64,000 bases of DNA from assembly GCA_026874595.1 (NCBI GenBank), contig CM049306.1, forward strand, positions 29,319,519 through 29,383,518, in the 5' to 3' direction. The translations under genes and the position numbers were made by a program. How positions within the stretch are numbered: position 1 is the stretch's first letter; each line of letters opens with the position of its first letter. The notes beneath the pieces were generated by a model. It was given only the letters and a program-made list of their open reading frames with translations, was not told the origin of the DNA and made no database searches. Origin of the DNA: Sipunculus nudus (taxonomy: Eukaryota; Annelida; Sipuncula; Golfingiida; Sipunculidae). Shown here one piece after another: positions 25,024 to 36,814 of the stretch.

Positions 25024-28000
25024 TTACGAATACATAGTTTCTTGGTAGACGTCCTCTCCGGCTGCGTTTGTTACATGTGAAAATACAGCCTTATCCTCTG
25101 GATTACGCCACACCTTGATAAACAAATCATCTCCTTGATTGCTGGCTCTAATAAAAGCGCTCTTTAACCCCGTTACCTGGCTGTTAATCATGTTGGGCTC
25201 TATTTTTCCCAGCTTGCCCTTGTGAGCTGCGGTCATGGCCGCATTTACACAGAATCTATGGTATGAAGTATTGTTAACATGCCCATAAAAGTCAAGATCC
25301 GTAGGACATGCCGTCATCTTATATAGATAATCAATTTTATCTGGTGCTGGGAAGCTTTGCACGATAAGTGGCTTGGAACGTTCTTCCCTCAAATTGCTGT
25401 ACCTTTCAGACCACCACTGCGCAGGGCTACTGGGTTTCCTAGTATTTACGTCAACGGTCACAAATGTCATTGTGCTTGTCATCAGCAATTCCTCTGATTG
25501 GCTTCTCACTTCTCTAAACAGACAGAATGATGTTCTTCCTATATAGCTTAAAGAGTAGTCCAAATGGATAGGATATGCGTACGCATGTTGGCCACTTTGG
25601 TGTAACCGAGCCATCCTTTCAGAAACGCAGGCATCTACACACTTCGTGTAAATTAAGTTTGTCTTTTCAAGTTCTCTTATTTCGAGGTATCCTCTATCAA
25701 ACAGAAAATCGGAACTATACTCAAGAAGAGACATTCCTTGCCACAGACGAAAGCGACCCTTGTCATCCAGATTATCACGTCCCCATCCCGGCCACGTGAC
25801 CCTCGCGCGACCCCCATTACCCATATTTGTTGCTATGGGGGCCTGTGTGTGCGTCTGAAAGTGAACCAATAAGAATCCTCCTAAACACCTTGATCTAAGA
25901 TCAGTAATAGTTGTTACTTATGCAGAAGGCACAGTTAGACCTTCAAGTGTTAAATTCGTCGTTAACTTACAAAGTCGGAGAATTTTTAGCTCCATCTGTC
26001 TTCGATATAATATTAGCTATCTAAAATATATCGTACTATAAATATTTCAGTCACAGATTTGGTCTTATAAAAGAAATATCTATTCACATGCACAATTTAG
26101 AAAAATCTGTCCATTTTGGTTTTAGTTATATTACTCACATCGTGTTAAGTGGTATTGGTGAGAAAGTTAACAGTTCACAAACGGAAAAGGATTTTAGGTG
26201 GCACCACAAGACTTCTTTACAAGAAAAAGCAATCGAGCCTAGATTAAAACATTGACTAATTCAAAGACAAATGTTATTGAAATTTGGAATTTCTTTATTT
26301 TAAAACTGTCTTGCCTTCTATGAAGAAATCATCGTAATATGCAATTTGTGTTAATTATTATTTGTGTGAACTAAAATATATACTTATGATAGTTTCGTTT
26401 TATATAGGAAGTAACTCCTACCTGTCGTGCCATAGTTGAGACTTCTGGGTTATTTTTCTGCTGCAGTGGTAAAAACATCTGCCTGGTCAGAGATATTACT
26501 GACCTGCAAAGATGTCTTTCAAATTAATTTCAAATCCGTAATACACATGTGATTTATGCTTATTCATGAATTCATTTCGTAAATTAAAAAAAATATGAAT
26601 TCATTTCTGCATACATATGCCACACGAAGCCACATGTGGTTTACATTCAACTGGTAGCATTTCAATTCTGAACAGATTTCTTCATTGATTTAATAATGTC
26701 TGACATTTGATTGGTAATATATCCTTTACGATTGATATATGTGTCGTGCGCCATCTTCCGATCTTGCCCATCCTGAGATGAGTCTGGCCAAATAACCGAT
26801 GTCGGTTATTTGTTCAGACTCATCTTCAGATGGGTCAGGACCAATAACTGATCAACAATCTCTATGAATCAGGTTTTAAATGCCGAGATGAGTTAGACCC
26901 AATAACCAATTTCGGTTATTGGTTCAGAGCAATCTTAAGATGGATCAGGCCTAATAACCGATCAACAATGTCAGCTTGGAACAGGTCCATTTCCCCGATG
27001 TTCATTTGCTGATTTTGATAATAAACTTATATGTGGGTTATGGTCTAGACCCATCTTGAGATGGATCAGGCCCAATGACCAATCAACAATGTATACGAAT
27101 CAGGTTTCGAAATTCCGAGATGGGTTACCGATATCGTTGATTGGTTCAGACCCATCTTAAGATGGGTCAGGCCTATAATAACCGATCAACAATATCAACT
27201 TGGCACAGACCCATCTCCCGATGTTCTTTTACTGATACTGATGATATTTTATATACATTTGTTTTGTCAAAAAATAAAACAGACATAAATTTAGATTGAC
27301 CAAAATTATTTTTAAAATTAATAAAATCAATGGAACCTTTTGGGTTTTATAACTATTCACTCAGCTACTAGATATAATACATCTAACCATATGAACAATA
27401 ACTTCAACACAGAAAGAAATAAATTAACATGCTAGTCTAGGTCAAACTGGTGACAAGTTGATCGAAACAATAATTTTAGTGAAAACAATGCCACTCAGAA
27501 TACCTCTAAATAATAGGCACCCATTTACTTTCAATATCATTTATATTTAAATATACAGTTCCGTTCTGTTTTAAATACCTCAGTCGATCTCAAATATGTA
27601 CGTGTTTATTTATTAGACCGTGTTTATTCGTAAACCGGGGAATCAGTGAAATATACAAATTATAATACTCGAGGATAGAAAAATAAACATTTATTTAATC
27701 TTTTTATTCTTTTTTTTTTAATTTAGAGCTGTAAGCATGCATCGGTAGATCATGATCGGATATTAGGTCTGACCAATCTTAAGATGGGTCTTATCGAAAG
27801 ATGGCGCGCAACATATATACCGATCATGAAGAACATATAACTAAAATTCCTCATTTCAGAATGTTCAGCAATACATTCACATACGGTTAATATAACTGCT
27901 GAGACACATTTAGTCTGAGATACGTTTATGAGAAACCTAAACAGTTGTTTTTCATATGCCCTTGCCTTACAATTGCCTGAATAAGACATACAGTGGAAGC

Positions 28001-28377
28001 CAACAATTATTACCACCTTGGGGATTGGTTGTTTTGTAAAATTCTATGTTATCTTGACCAAGGTCGCAACGATGGTTTGTTCGCAGTTGCTGGGTGGTCG
28101 CAAGGCGGGGTTCCACTGTATATGAATGTACACACCTGATATCCGGCATATTATTATCCTGCCTTTTATATGACCGATATCAATGGATGTTTCCCTATTA
28201 ATATTTAATGCAACATTCTGATTTCAACATGAATACGCAAGTGTCCGTAAAACTGAGGTATATCAAAGTGGAAAGTCTAACTATTAATGCACACCAAACA
28301 TACGTCATTAAAAGGAATACCACGTTAAAGGAACGATGGTGTAATTAATAATTTTTGTTTAATGCTAACCTGTTCAT
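25024..28377 (-). CDS. Hotdog-fold thioesterase-like protein, copy B (three exons)
   Basis: Coding exons on the minus strand are 28377-28370, 26503-26422 and 25854-25024, giving 306 residues. The first exon adds only ATG plus five bases. Junction phases fit: AG|G, then phase 0 at CAG|ACG. Acceptors are TTATTTCAG, CTTTGCAG and CACTTTCAG. The first exon runs up to 28428 as 5' leader. The N-terminus is basic, Ser-rich and free of acidic residues for over 20 positions, like a mitochondrial targeting peptide. The rest looks like two hotdog units, roughly residues 46-170 and 205-300. The DLDFYGHVNN motif at 216-225 matches the D-x-N-x-H-V-N-N active-site type of plant FatA/FatB acyl-ACP thioesterases and other 4HBT proteins. 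Hydrolysis of an acyl-ACP or acyl-CoA thioester in mitochondria is inferred, with unknown substrate. Intron 1 holds the TIR element at 26741-27811. Confidence 0.75.
26741..27811. mobile_element. TIR transposon in intron 1 of copy B, palindrome-rich
   Basis: The inverted ends read TGCGCCATCTTCCGAT at about 26747-26762, and the reverse complement of ATCGAAAGATGGCGCGC at about 27793-27809, flanked by ATATAT. Copy C lacks it: the corresponding sequence near 34935-34955 runs straight through, giving an empty site. Inside are repeats rich in GATGGGTC/GACCCATC, including the perfect 20-bp palindrome GACCCATCTTAAGATGGGTC at 27149-27168 and ATAACCGATCAACAAT repeats. There is no transposase frame. Confidence 0.7.
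27991..28118. mobile_element. 128-bp MITE with CAGTGGAA ends and TA flanks
   Basis: TA-CAGTGGAA at the left and TTCCACTG-TA at the right. TA duplication and CAG-type ends fit pogo/Tc1-mariner-related MITEs. A decayed version lies at the equivalent place in copy C (about 35110-35225), so this insertion predates the duplication. Confidence 0.65.
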
Positions 28378-28449
28378 TTTTATTTTTGGTGGTTCAGCTC
28401 GGATACCCCCCAGGTCGTCTTTGTATTTCTGAAATAAAATATAACATGT

Positions 28450-28540
28450 CTGAAAGACCACCTGTCTAATAAGACCACCTCTGAATAAAACCTGTTTTGA
28501 CCTGTCCCACAGATGGTCTTATTACAAAGGTTTCACTGTA
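28450..28540. mobile_element. Small repeat related to 17476-17516
   Basis: It has the GACCACCTGTCTAATAAGAC core and ends in TTTCACTGTAGT, resembling a CAGTGAAACC-type MITE end. It lies just upstream of the first exon of copy B. Confidence 0.4.
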
Positions 28541-28549
28541 GTTACGACA

Positions 28550-29050
28550 AACCGTGTATAGGCTGCCCTTCAATGAATGCAATTTTATGAACGATTCATA
28601 ATTAGAAAACATGAACTTTACAATTAAAGTGTTACCACTCTGGATTTAATGAAAAGAAGTATAAAATCTTACAAGAAAAAATGTATAAAATTGTCTAAAA
28701 AAAGTATGAAAAAGGCAAAAATCAATGCCAAATAGTTATAGAACTTTTACAGCATGTAATATTTCTGAACAAGCTTCACATACGGAAAATATATATATAT
28801 ATATATCACCACACGTATTCCATATATCTAGTTATTTTATAAAACATTGGCAAGATCGCTTCAAAGGTTAATCTTATAACAGGAAATATTGACAGAGCAT
28901 GTCTACTGCACTAAATTAGTTCAGGTAAACAGTCTATAATCCCCAACTGATGATGATGATTGATTTTAGAAAAAAAGTGGAAAAAAGTATTTACCCTGAA
29001 AAAAAGTATAAAACGGTGGACCGGGCAGCGCAACATTCCGATGTAACGTG
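28550..29050. repeat. Duplicated 5' flank of copy B (pair with 35575-36090)
   Basis: GGCTGCCCTTC, ATGCAATTTTATGAA, TATAAAATCTTAC and TTAGTTCAGGTAAACAGTCTA occur in the same order in both flanks. This extends the B/C duplication upstream of the first exon. Promoter motifs were not clear in either copy. Confidence 0.7.
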
Positions 29051-29564
29051 TGTCATTTGATCAGGAGCAGTGTAACAAGGGACTACTCGGTGTTCTGTAG
29101 TTAACGGACTTTGTGGTTGTTTCTTGGAACTTTAATGACCATCAGTGCCTATATGTATGGAGCGCCTCTCTAGAGAAACGTACGTGTATGTTTTCTTTTA
29201 TATATTGATTTGTTTTTGTTAACTCGTTCTTATTTATCTTTTGGAGTGTTCGTATGTATGAGTTTCAGCCAGTTGGTTTGACAGTTAAAAGAACCTGGTC
29301 GTTCATATCTCTAGTAGTGATACACGTTTGTCCTATACATATTTTTTCATTACATACATTTTTTCAAATATTTAACAAAACCGAATATAGAAAAACGTGA
29401 AAGAAAAATGTAATTTTATAATTTATACTTTATTTATGAGATGTGCAATTGGTTTTTTAACGTCAAATTTTAAATCACAATCTTAGCCAATAATTTTACA
29501 ACAGTGGAATATTTTGTGTTACTGTATGAGGCATGGTTGTTAGAATATAAACTAAATTATGCAA

Positions 29565-29910
29565 GATGGGGCAAGCTGATTCAAAGAATTTGCTTGGTGG
29601 GGATGGATGCGGGTTGACATTAGCTGACTAGTTAATCAATTGGTTTAAGTGCGACTTAATATAGAAAACTTATTAATCTAATGTGCAGGGTGGGGCGAGC
29701 TGATTCAAAGAAATTGCGGGGCGGGGATGGATGCGAGTAGACATTAGCTGACCAGATAATTGGTTAAAGTGCGACTTTATATAGAAAACTTATTAATCAA
29801 ATGTGCAGGGTGGGGCGAGCTGATTTAAAGAATTTGCTGGGCGGGAATGGATGCGGGCTAACATTAGCTGTTTAGTTATGTAGTTGTTGAATCTAATATA
29901 GAAAACTTCT
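29565..29910. repeat. Three tandem ~122-bp units
   Basis: Units begin at about 29566, 29691 and 29811 with GGGGC(A/G)AGCTGATT, and each contains GGATGGATGCG and ATTAGCTGA. Spacings are 125 and 120 bases. Confidence 0.8.
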
Positions 29911-29922
29911 ATAGCCTCTGGG

Positions 29923-30459
29923 GTGGGTGTGACCGACAGTCACTGTGACAGTCCAGACTGTCCTATGCCACAGAGTAAGCACTGGGTGTGTACTGTCACT
30001 GCATGCACGGATTGTCACTTTAACGGTCTAGACTGTACCATGCCAGAGAGCGAGTACCAAGTGTGTAGTGCCCCTGACTGTCACTGTCACCAATACTCCA
30101 AGCTTCTGGGGTAGGTGCCACCGACTGTACGTCACTGTGACGGTTTTGGATGTTTCATGCCAGACATCAAGCACCACGTTGCGCCAGTCATTAAAAAACA
30201 ATTGAGAAGTACATCCTTATGGGCTAAAATATACACAGCTTCTGTGCTAGGTGTCACAGCAAGCACTGAGTGTGTACTGTCTCTGAATGTCACTGACTGT
30301 CACTGTGACGGTCTAGACTGTTCTATGCCAGCTAGCAAGCACCGAGTGTTCGCTGTTGCTGACTGTCACTGTCACAAATACACCACTGTGACAAGTTATG
30401 GCAAAGCTGTTGCCTGCAGTCCCTCCATCCCTTACCCCAACCACTTCCCCTATATCTAG
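29923..30459 (+). repeat. Degenerate Cys/His-rich repeat block with one in-frame stop
   Basis: One plus-strand frame of 179 codons is open except for a TAG at 30112-30114. The frame repeats a pattern like DCHCDGLDCSMP, arising from repeats of GACTGTCACTGTGACGGTCT at about 29940, 30016, 30133 and 30301. Spacing is irregular (76, 117, 168). I do not recognise a family, and no splice sites or start context support a gene. It may be a minisatellite that happens to be open, or a decayed coding exon. Confidence 0.4.
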
Positions 30460-30489
30460 AGGGTTGGGGAAATGGAAGTAGTCCCCGAG

Positions 30490-30829
30490 TTCATAAATAT
30501 TAAACCGACTCTTCTGCCTGTACAGCTGTGTACCGTGCTGCCGATACTCTGCACAACGTAGATCCAATAATTCTGTGCCACGGTCGACACCAACAGCCTC
30601 TTTGTCGCACAGAGTTAAGGTCTGTAGCAAACGGAACCACTGACTGCTAGAAAATTTATGACATGGAACTGACCATTCTAGAACTTTTATACACAAGAAC
30701 GCCCACCTTCACACGACGACCTCCTCAGCCCAAGGGATACCGAAATCACCTCACGTAATCAGAAATGTCCATTTATCAAAGACGTGTACTTTGCTCCAAG
30801 TGTCCCAGTCTATTCGCTTGCTGTTTATG

Positions 30830-30867
<38 letters not shown>

Positions 30868-31910
30868 ACATGTATATCTATGTGTGTGTGTGTATATATA
30901 TATACATGTATGTATATACGAGATAATATGTTAGCCCTTGTTACTAGATATTTTTGTTCCTTTAGGGAATTATACTTATTTTCTGATTTTTAGCTAATTT
31001 ATGCCCGTATCAGGTGCTGATTCAGAAGTGTGGTGTTCGGGGGGGGGGGATTCGGGGGGAAAATGCTAAAAATATCCTAATTTAAAGAAACTACATGTAT
31101 TGATCGTATTATGTTGTTTAATCAAAATGCGTGCCCATATTTCCTTTGCCTACCAAAAAAAATGGTTTGACTGTAGCACGGAAAGCCAAATGTTGCATTC
31201 TGCTAAAATACAACTTGCACGAGCGATTTATTGTCCTACCCTATTTTATTTAGTTATTTACCGATAGACGGTAAGGGATTCGAGTTAAATTTTGAACAGG
31301 TCTCAACTGGTCATTGTGAAACCTGCTCGGGGATGCCTCTAATGCATTCTTAATAATTAAATATTCTGGATGAGGCTCTCACCCCAACTCCCCATCCCCT
31401 TAAAAAAGTAGAAAGAAACGAATGTTACAACATGATATAAAATATTATTGGCAATTTTGAATTATCGAAATATTTATGTACTTTAAGGGGGTGTCCCTAT
31501 GTAACTTTTATATTACGCATATAGTTTGCATAGTTCTTCATGTTTGTACTATATATATATATCCAGCCAGACTAACGTTTCATCCATAAATATTTTATTC
31601 ACTTCTATTTTGGGGGAATGAACCTCAGCATAACCACCAGCGATTGTTATATGTTTTTACTGATTATTTAATGTTGATGAGGATATTGTGAAGTAAGTGC
31701 AAAACTGAGCTACTAAAAGTACTTGTCTCACATTTGCATCAACACAGGTCCATCAATTATAGTTCAAGAACATACGGTTTATGATGAAATGCGAGGTAAC
31801 CTGTTTTGCGCACCAAAGAGGGCGCTGAAACCAACTTAAGAATAATCATAATTTGAAGCAGCCTTCACGGATTCGTTCACAAACACACACTCTCACACAT
31901 GCAGGCACAA
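30490..31910. repeat. Right copy of the duplicated 3' flank (pair with 22220-23040)
   Basis: Homologous halves are at about 30490-30825 and 31670-31910. Between them lie an (AT)n tract (30832-30861) and a GTGCTGATTCAG/G-run fragment at about 31008-31050 related to the 24501 MITE. Confidence 0.7.
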
Positions 31911-32923
31911 TCTTTATATATATAATAGTCTATGGGAATTAATTTCCCTTATTAAAAAGAACAGAGGCAGAAGAAACAAAAGAATAGGAGTTTTATTCAG
32001 TTAAGTTGGGACTTTCGTGTCGTCAAAACAATATATGAAAAGACGCTACATAACCGATATTGTTCCCATGATAATGTCATACAAACGTCAATATTTTATC
32101 GATAAATAATAAAACAGACGCTGCGCCGACAATCGTTCTTTGTACATTTCTCGAAACCAAGTCCTATGATATACGTGTATTAGGTATACTTTTGAACCAT
32201 TATTTGTCCAACTTTGATAAAATATTTAAAAAAATGTAATATCTGTCAAGGGTAATATTTTTTTTTGCATAATCATACATTAAGAAATATCTAAACATCA
32301 ACTTAAAATTAAAAATGTCATTGTGCTTCATAAAATACATCTAGCTCAATGTTCTAATCTCAAGAAATTGTATAAGATAAGAGAAAGGTGTAAATTCCAT
32401 TGGAATTTGACTTGACCGGTCATATGAAATTGTTCTCTGGTGTATTTACTTATTACGCTTTATAAATTTCAGCTACACATCTATACATATTCAGGAAGAT
32501 AAAAAAAATGATAAGACAAATAGATAGTGTATATATAAACACAGGTTATGTTCATTTAATGGAGTATATACGATTATATAAGTAGATTTCTTTATTGTTC
32601 GTTCTTTACTTGCATCCACTTCTTATATCTTCTGATAATGCAATAGGTACATTTTTTATTTGCGGATAATAAAAGTTTACAGTCAGGATCGCGAGAACAT
32701 CAAGGGCATACAGTATCATGTGATTTATTGGTTGCCACTCCATGAGGAAGATTCCAATATGGATGATTTAAGTTACGCATTGCTCCCCTCCCCTACCTTT
32801 TTCAACGGACTTTTCTTATGTCCCAGCATAGTACACAATACGTCAGTGAAAGTCAGCTATATAGAAAAGATAATTATTAAGCTTCAAATTAAAGCTACGC
32901 TGCAACTGGAAGCACTGATTGGT

Positions 32924-35491
32924 TTACAAATACATAGTTTCTTGGTAGACGTCCTCTCCAGCTGTGTTTGTTACATGTGAAAATACAGCCTTATCCTCTG
33001 GATTACGCCACACCTTGATGAACAAATCATCTCCTTGATTGCTGTCTCTAATGAACGCGCCCTTCAACCCCGTTACCTGGCTGTCAATCATGCGGGGCTC
33101 TATATTTCCCAGCATGCCCTTGTGAGCTGCGGTCATGGCCGCATTTACACAGAATCTATGGTATGAAGTATTGTTAACATGCCCATAATAGTCAAGATCC
33201 GTGGGACAAGCCGTCATCTTATATAGATAATCAATTTTATCTGGAGCTGTGAAGCTTTGCACGATAAGTGGCTTGGAACCTTCTTCCCTCAAATTACTGT
33301 ACCTTTCTGACCACCACTGCGCAGGGCTGCTGGGTTTCTTAGTATTTACGTCAACGGTCACGTACGTCATTGAGCTTGTCAATAGCGCTTCCTCTGATTG
33401 GTCCCTCACTTCCCTTAACATGCAGAATGATGTTTTTCCTATATAGCTTACAGAGAAGTCCACATGGATAGGATATGCGTACGCATGTTGGCCACTTAGG
33501 TGTAGCCGCGCCATCTTCTCGGAAACGCAGGAATCTACACATCTGGTGTAGGTTAAGTGTGTCTTTTCAAGTTCTTTTATTTCAAGGTATCCTCTATCGA
33601 AAAGGAAATCGGCACTATACTCAAAAAGAGACATTCCTTGCCACAGACGAAAGCGACCCTTGTCATCCAAATCATTACGTCCCCATCCCGGCCACGTGAC
33701 CCTCGCGCGACCCCCATTACCAATGTTTGTTGCTATGGGGTTCTGTGTATGTGTCTGAAAGTGAACCAATAAGAATCCTCCTTAACGACTTAATCTTAGA
33801 TCAGCAATAGTTGTATATTATGTAGAAAGCATGGTTAGACTTTTTAAGTGTTCAGTAGAAGTGATTCTTCGTAAACTATACAAAATCGGAGATTTCTATT
33901 TCAGTACTCTATCTGTCCTCGATATATGATTAGCTAACCAAAATATTTTATATTATCAACATTTCAGTCGTCGATTTTGTCTTTTCATATGCACATCTTT
34001 TCACATACACAGCTTAGAAAAATCTGTCCAATTTAATTTTAATAACTGGAGTGCTTTATGCGACGGGGTGTCTCACTTCCGGTGTGGCATACCCCCCCCC
34101 CCCCCCCAAATCGTAGGAAGGACGGCAATAAATTATAACACTCACAATGATTTATTTGGTACTTGTGAGAAAGTTGGCAAAAACATGGCAAAAACATGGC
34201 AAAAAAGGGAAATAATTGTAGGTGGCACCACAAGTCTTCTTTACTAAGTCAAGCTTTCGAACCTTGATAAAAAATGACTAATTCAAGAGAATGGTCACTC
34301 TCATATAACCGATCAGGTCTTCATTTAAGGTGCATGGGCTTTGCCGATAAAATGTACCTGTGACGTTTCAAAAAGAAGGTCAAATATATCTTGGTAATTG
34401 CGCAAAAAAAGATCTGCCTACGGCCGTGCCGATACCATACTATCCCCCACCTCCATTCTGAAGATACAATGATACAGTTTCATGTTACTGAAATTTAGAT
34501 TTTCTTTATTTGAAACTCTCTCGCTTATTAAGAAGAAAAGTCGTAATATACAATTTTTCAATTATTATGTGTGAACTAAAATGCATACTTTCGTCTTATA
34601 CAGAAGGTAATTGTTACCTGATGTGCCATAGTTGAGAGTCCTGGGTTATTTTTCTGCTGCAGTAATGATAATATCTGCTTGGTCCGAGATATTACTGACC
34701 TGCAAAGATGTTTTGCATAATAATTTCAAACCCGTAACACACGTCATTAATGCTATTTCATGATTTCATTTAATACATTTAAATATATATATATATATGA
34801 ATAAAATTCTGCCTCACATATGCCATACGAAGCCACTTGTGGTTTACATTTAACTTGAAGCATATCAATTCTGAACTGATTTCTTCAGTGATTTTTTTTA
34901 ACAATTCGTGACGTTTGATTAGTATTATATTCTTATGGTTAAAATATGTACCGATCAAGAAGAACATATAGCTCCAATTCCTCATTTCAGAATGTTCAGC
35001 AATACATTCATGTAGGGTTTATGTAACATTATACACAAGTCTACACCTCCCATAGTCTGAGACACATTTATGACAAACCCAAACAATTATTTTCACAGGC
35101 CTCTGCCTTACATTTGCCCGAATTTGCCCGAAGTTACGACTTCAAAAATTCAAATACCTGGACCAAGGAATTTGGTCGTAATTGTGCAGTGTTCGCAGTT
35201 GTGGGGTTGAGGGGTGCCACTATATGCATATTCACAACTGATATACGGCATATTGTAAGCATGCCTGTTACATGACTGACCGATAATAATGGACGTTTCC
35301 TTTTTTTATGTATAACAAAACATTCTGATCATAACAAGAATACACACATGTCGGTAAAACTAAGATGGGAAGTCTGACCACGTATGCCCATTAAACAAAC
35401 ATGTCTACAAATGGCCTTTCCCGATGCATGTGAAAGGAAGGATTGGGTAACAACACTAATTAATTATCTTTCTTAATACTAACCTGCTCAT
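32924..35491 (-). CDS. Hotdog-fold thioesterase-like protein, copy C (three exons)
   Basis: Coding exons on the minus strand are 35491-35484, 34699-34618 and 33754-32924, giving 306 residues. These are exactly the exon lengths of copy B (8, 82 and 831 nt with stop). The first exon extends to 35550 as 5' leader. The start must be in this exon: the internal methionine (NMGNGG) of copy B is isoleucine here, and the upstream ATG in exon 2 of copy B is ATA here. The N-terminus is again basic and Ser-rich. The motif DLDYYGHVNN at residues 216-225 carries the putative catalytic Asp, His and Asn. The final exon is far more alike between B and C than exon 2, which differs at about a third of residues, as expected for a cleavable targeting peptide. 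The biochemical role is inferred as for copy B. Confidence 0.75.
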
Positions 35492-35574
35492 TTCCCCCAA
35501 CTTTATTTTTCCTGGTTCAGCACGGTTACCCACAAGTCGTCTTTGTACTTCTGAAATATATACTAATCGTTATT

Positions 35575-36090
35575 AAGGCTGCCCTTCCATTAATGCAATT
35601 TTATGAATGATTAATAATAAATAACCTGAACTTTAAAATTTCAGTGCTGCAACTTTGGATTTAAAGTAAATAAGTATAAAATCTTACTAGAAAAAAAAGT
35701 ATATATAAATTTGCCTGTTAAAAGTACAAATCAATGCCAAAGTGTAGTAATTTTTTACAGTTTACGATACTTCTAATCAAGCTTCAAGTATAAATTTATA
35801 TAAATATATATATTCCAGAATATGAATTCCATATATCCGGTTATTTTGTAAAATATTGGCAAGATCGCTTTTAAAAAGTCACTGCTGATAAAGAACGCAA
35901 TTACTGAATCTGACAGAGCTAGTCTGCTGCACTCAATTAGTTCAGGTAAACAGTCTAAAATCCCCAGTTGGAGATTATTTTAAAAGAAAAAAAGTGAAAA
36001 GTATTAACCACAGAAATAAAGTATGAAAAGGTATAAAAAGAAGTCTTGCTTGAAAAAAGTATGTGACTTTTAAAAAAGTATAGAGTGGCA
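35575..36090. repeat. Duplicated 5' flank of copy C (pair with 28550-29050)
   Basis: It contains the same landmark order as the flank of copy B, with small indels and an expanded series of AAAAAAGTAT-like motifs. Confidence 0.7.
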
Positions 36091-36414
36091 CACTGCAATT
36101 TTATATTTCGCTACCAGGCCAGGGAAAGCCCAATACTGCTCGTACGGACATAGATGATGATTATTATGAACCCGCTTGATTCTCCTCCAGCTAGTGTTCG
36201 CATATGCGTAAAGGCCATCCAAAAGCATATACCTCATTACCTTATTTATGCAACGGGTAAGGTCGCTCAGCTTATACATAAGCACATCCTGTGACAATAT
36301 TTAACCTACAGAGGCAGGAGTGGAAACCAGATGTGTGTGGGCGTCTGACTACGTGGATAGTGCTGGAAACCCCAGCCATCATCCCCTAATCAATCTGACA
36401 TATGCCTTATCGTA

Positions 36415-36810
36415 TGTACTGTTACGCTGTAGGATTTTTCCCACAGATAATAGACAACAACACAGGAATTTAAGTGTAAAATCACCAAATGCCCGAAAGA
36501 TCTGTCCGAAACATATACTGCCAGTCTAATAGCTATACGAGATAAACAGGGAGCTAAAACGGTCGCGGCAGGCTACTGAACTTCGCCTGATGTCAATTAA
36601 CATTTAGCCCCTTAACACGTTAAAATGACTTAACCAAGTACCGACCAGACGTGGGCCCACTTCTGGATCATTCAAGCACAGGCGGAAGAGTGGGGTGGCC
36701 TGTATATTCCCGGCTGTAGGATAGTCTACTTTACAATAGGGGTGGCCTATTATTGGGTCAGTCTTAATATAGATGAGGGGTAGTAGGCCTGATGTCTTAA
36801 AACGCTTCAC
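36415..36810. repeat. Duplicated block shared with 20230-20610
   Basis: See the partner block. GGTCGCGGCAGGCTACTGAA is conserved exactly. It lies about 0.9 kb upstream of the first exon of copy C. Confidence 0.7.
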
Positions 36811-36814
36811 TAAC

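Noticed and set aside
25024-25869. Single-exon thioesterase models starting at an alternative TTG codon or at the internal MGNGG methionine
   Set aside because: The TTG lies before a conserved splice acceptor, and copy C has no methionine at the internal site. Upstream exons give a matching start in both copies.
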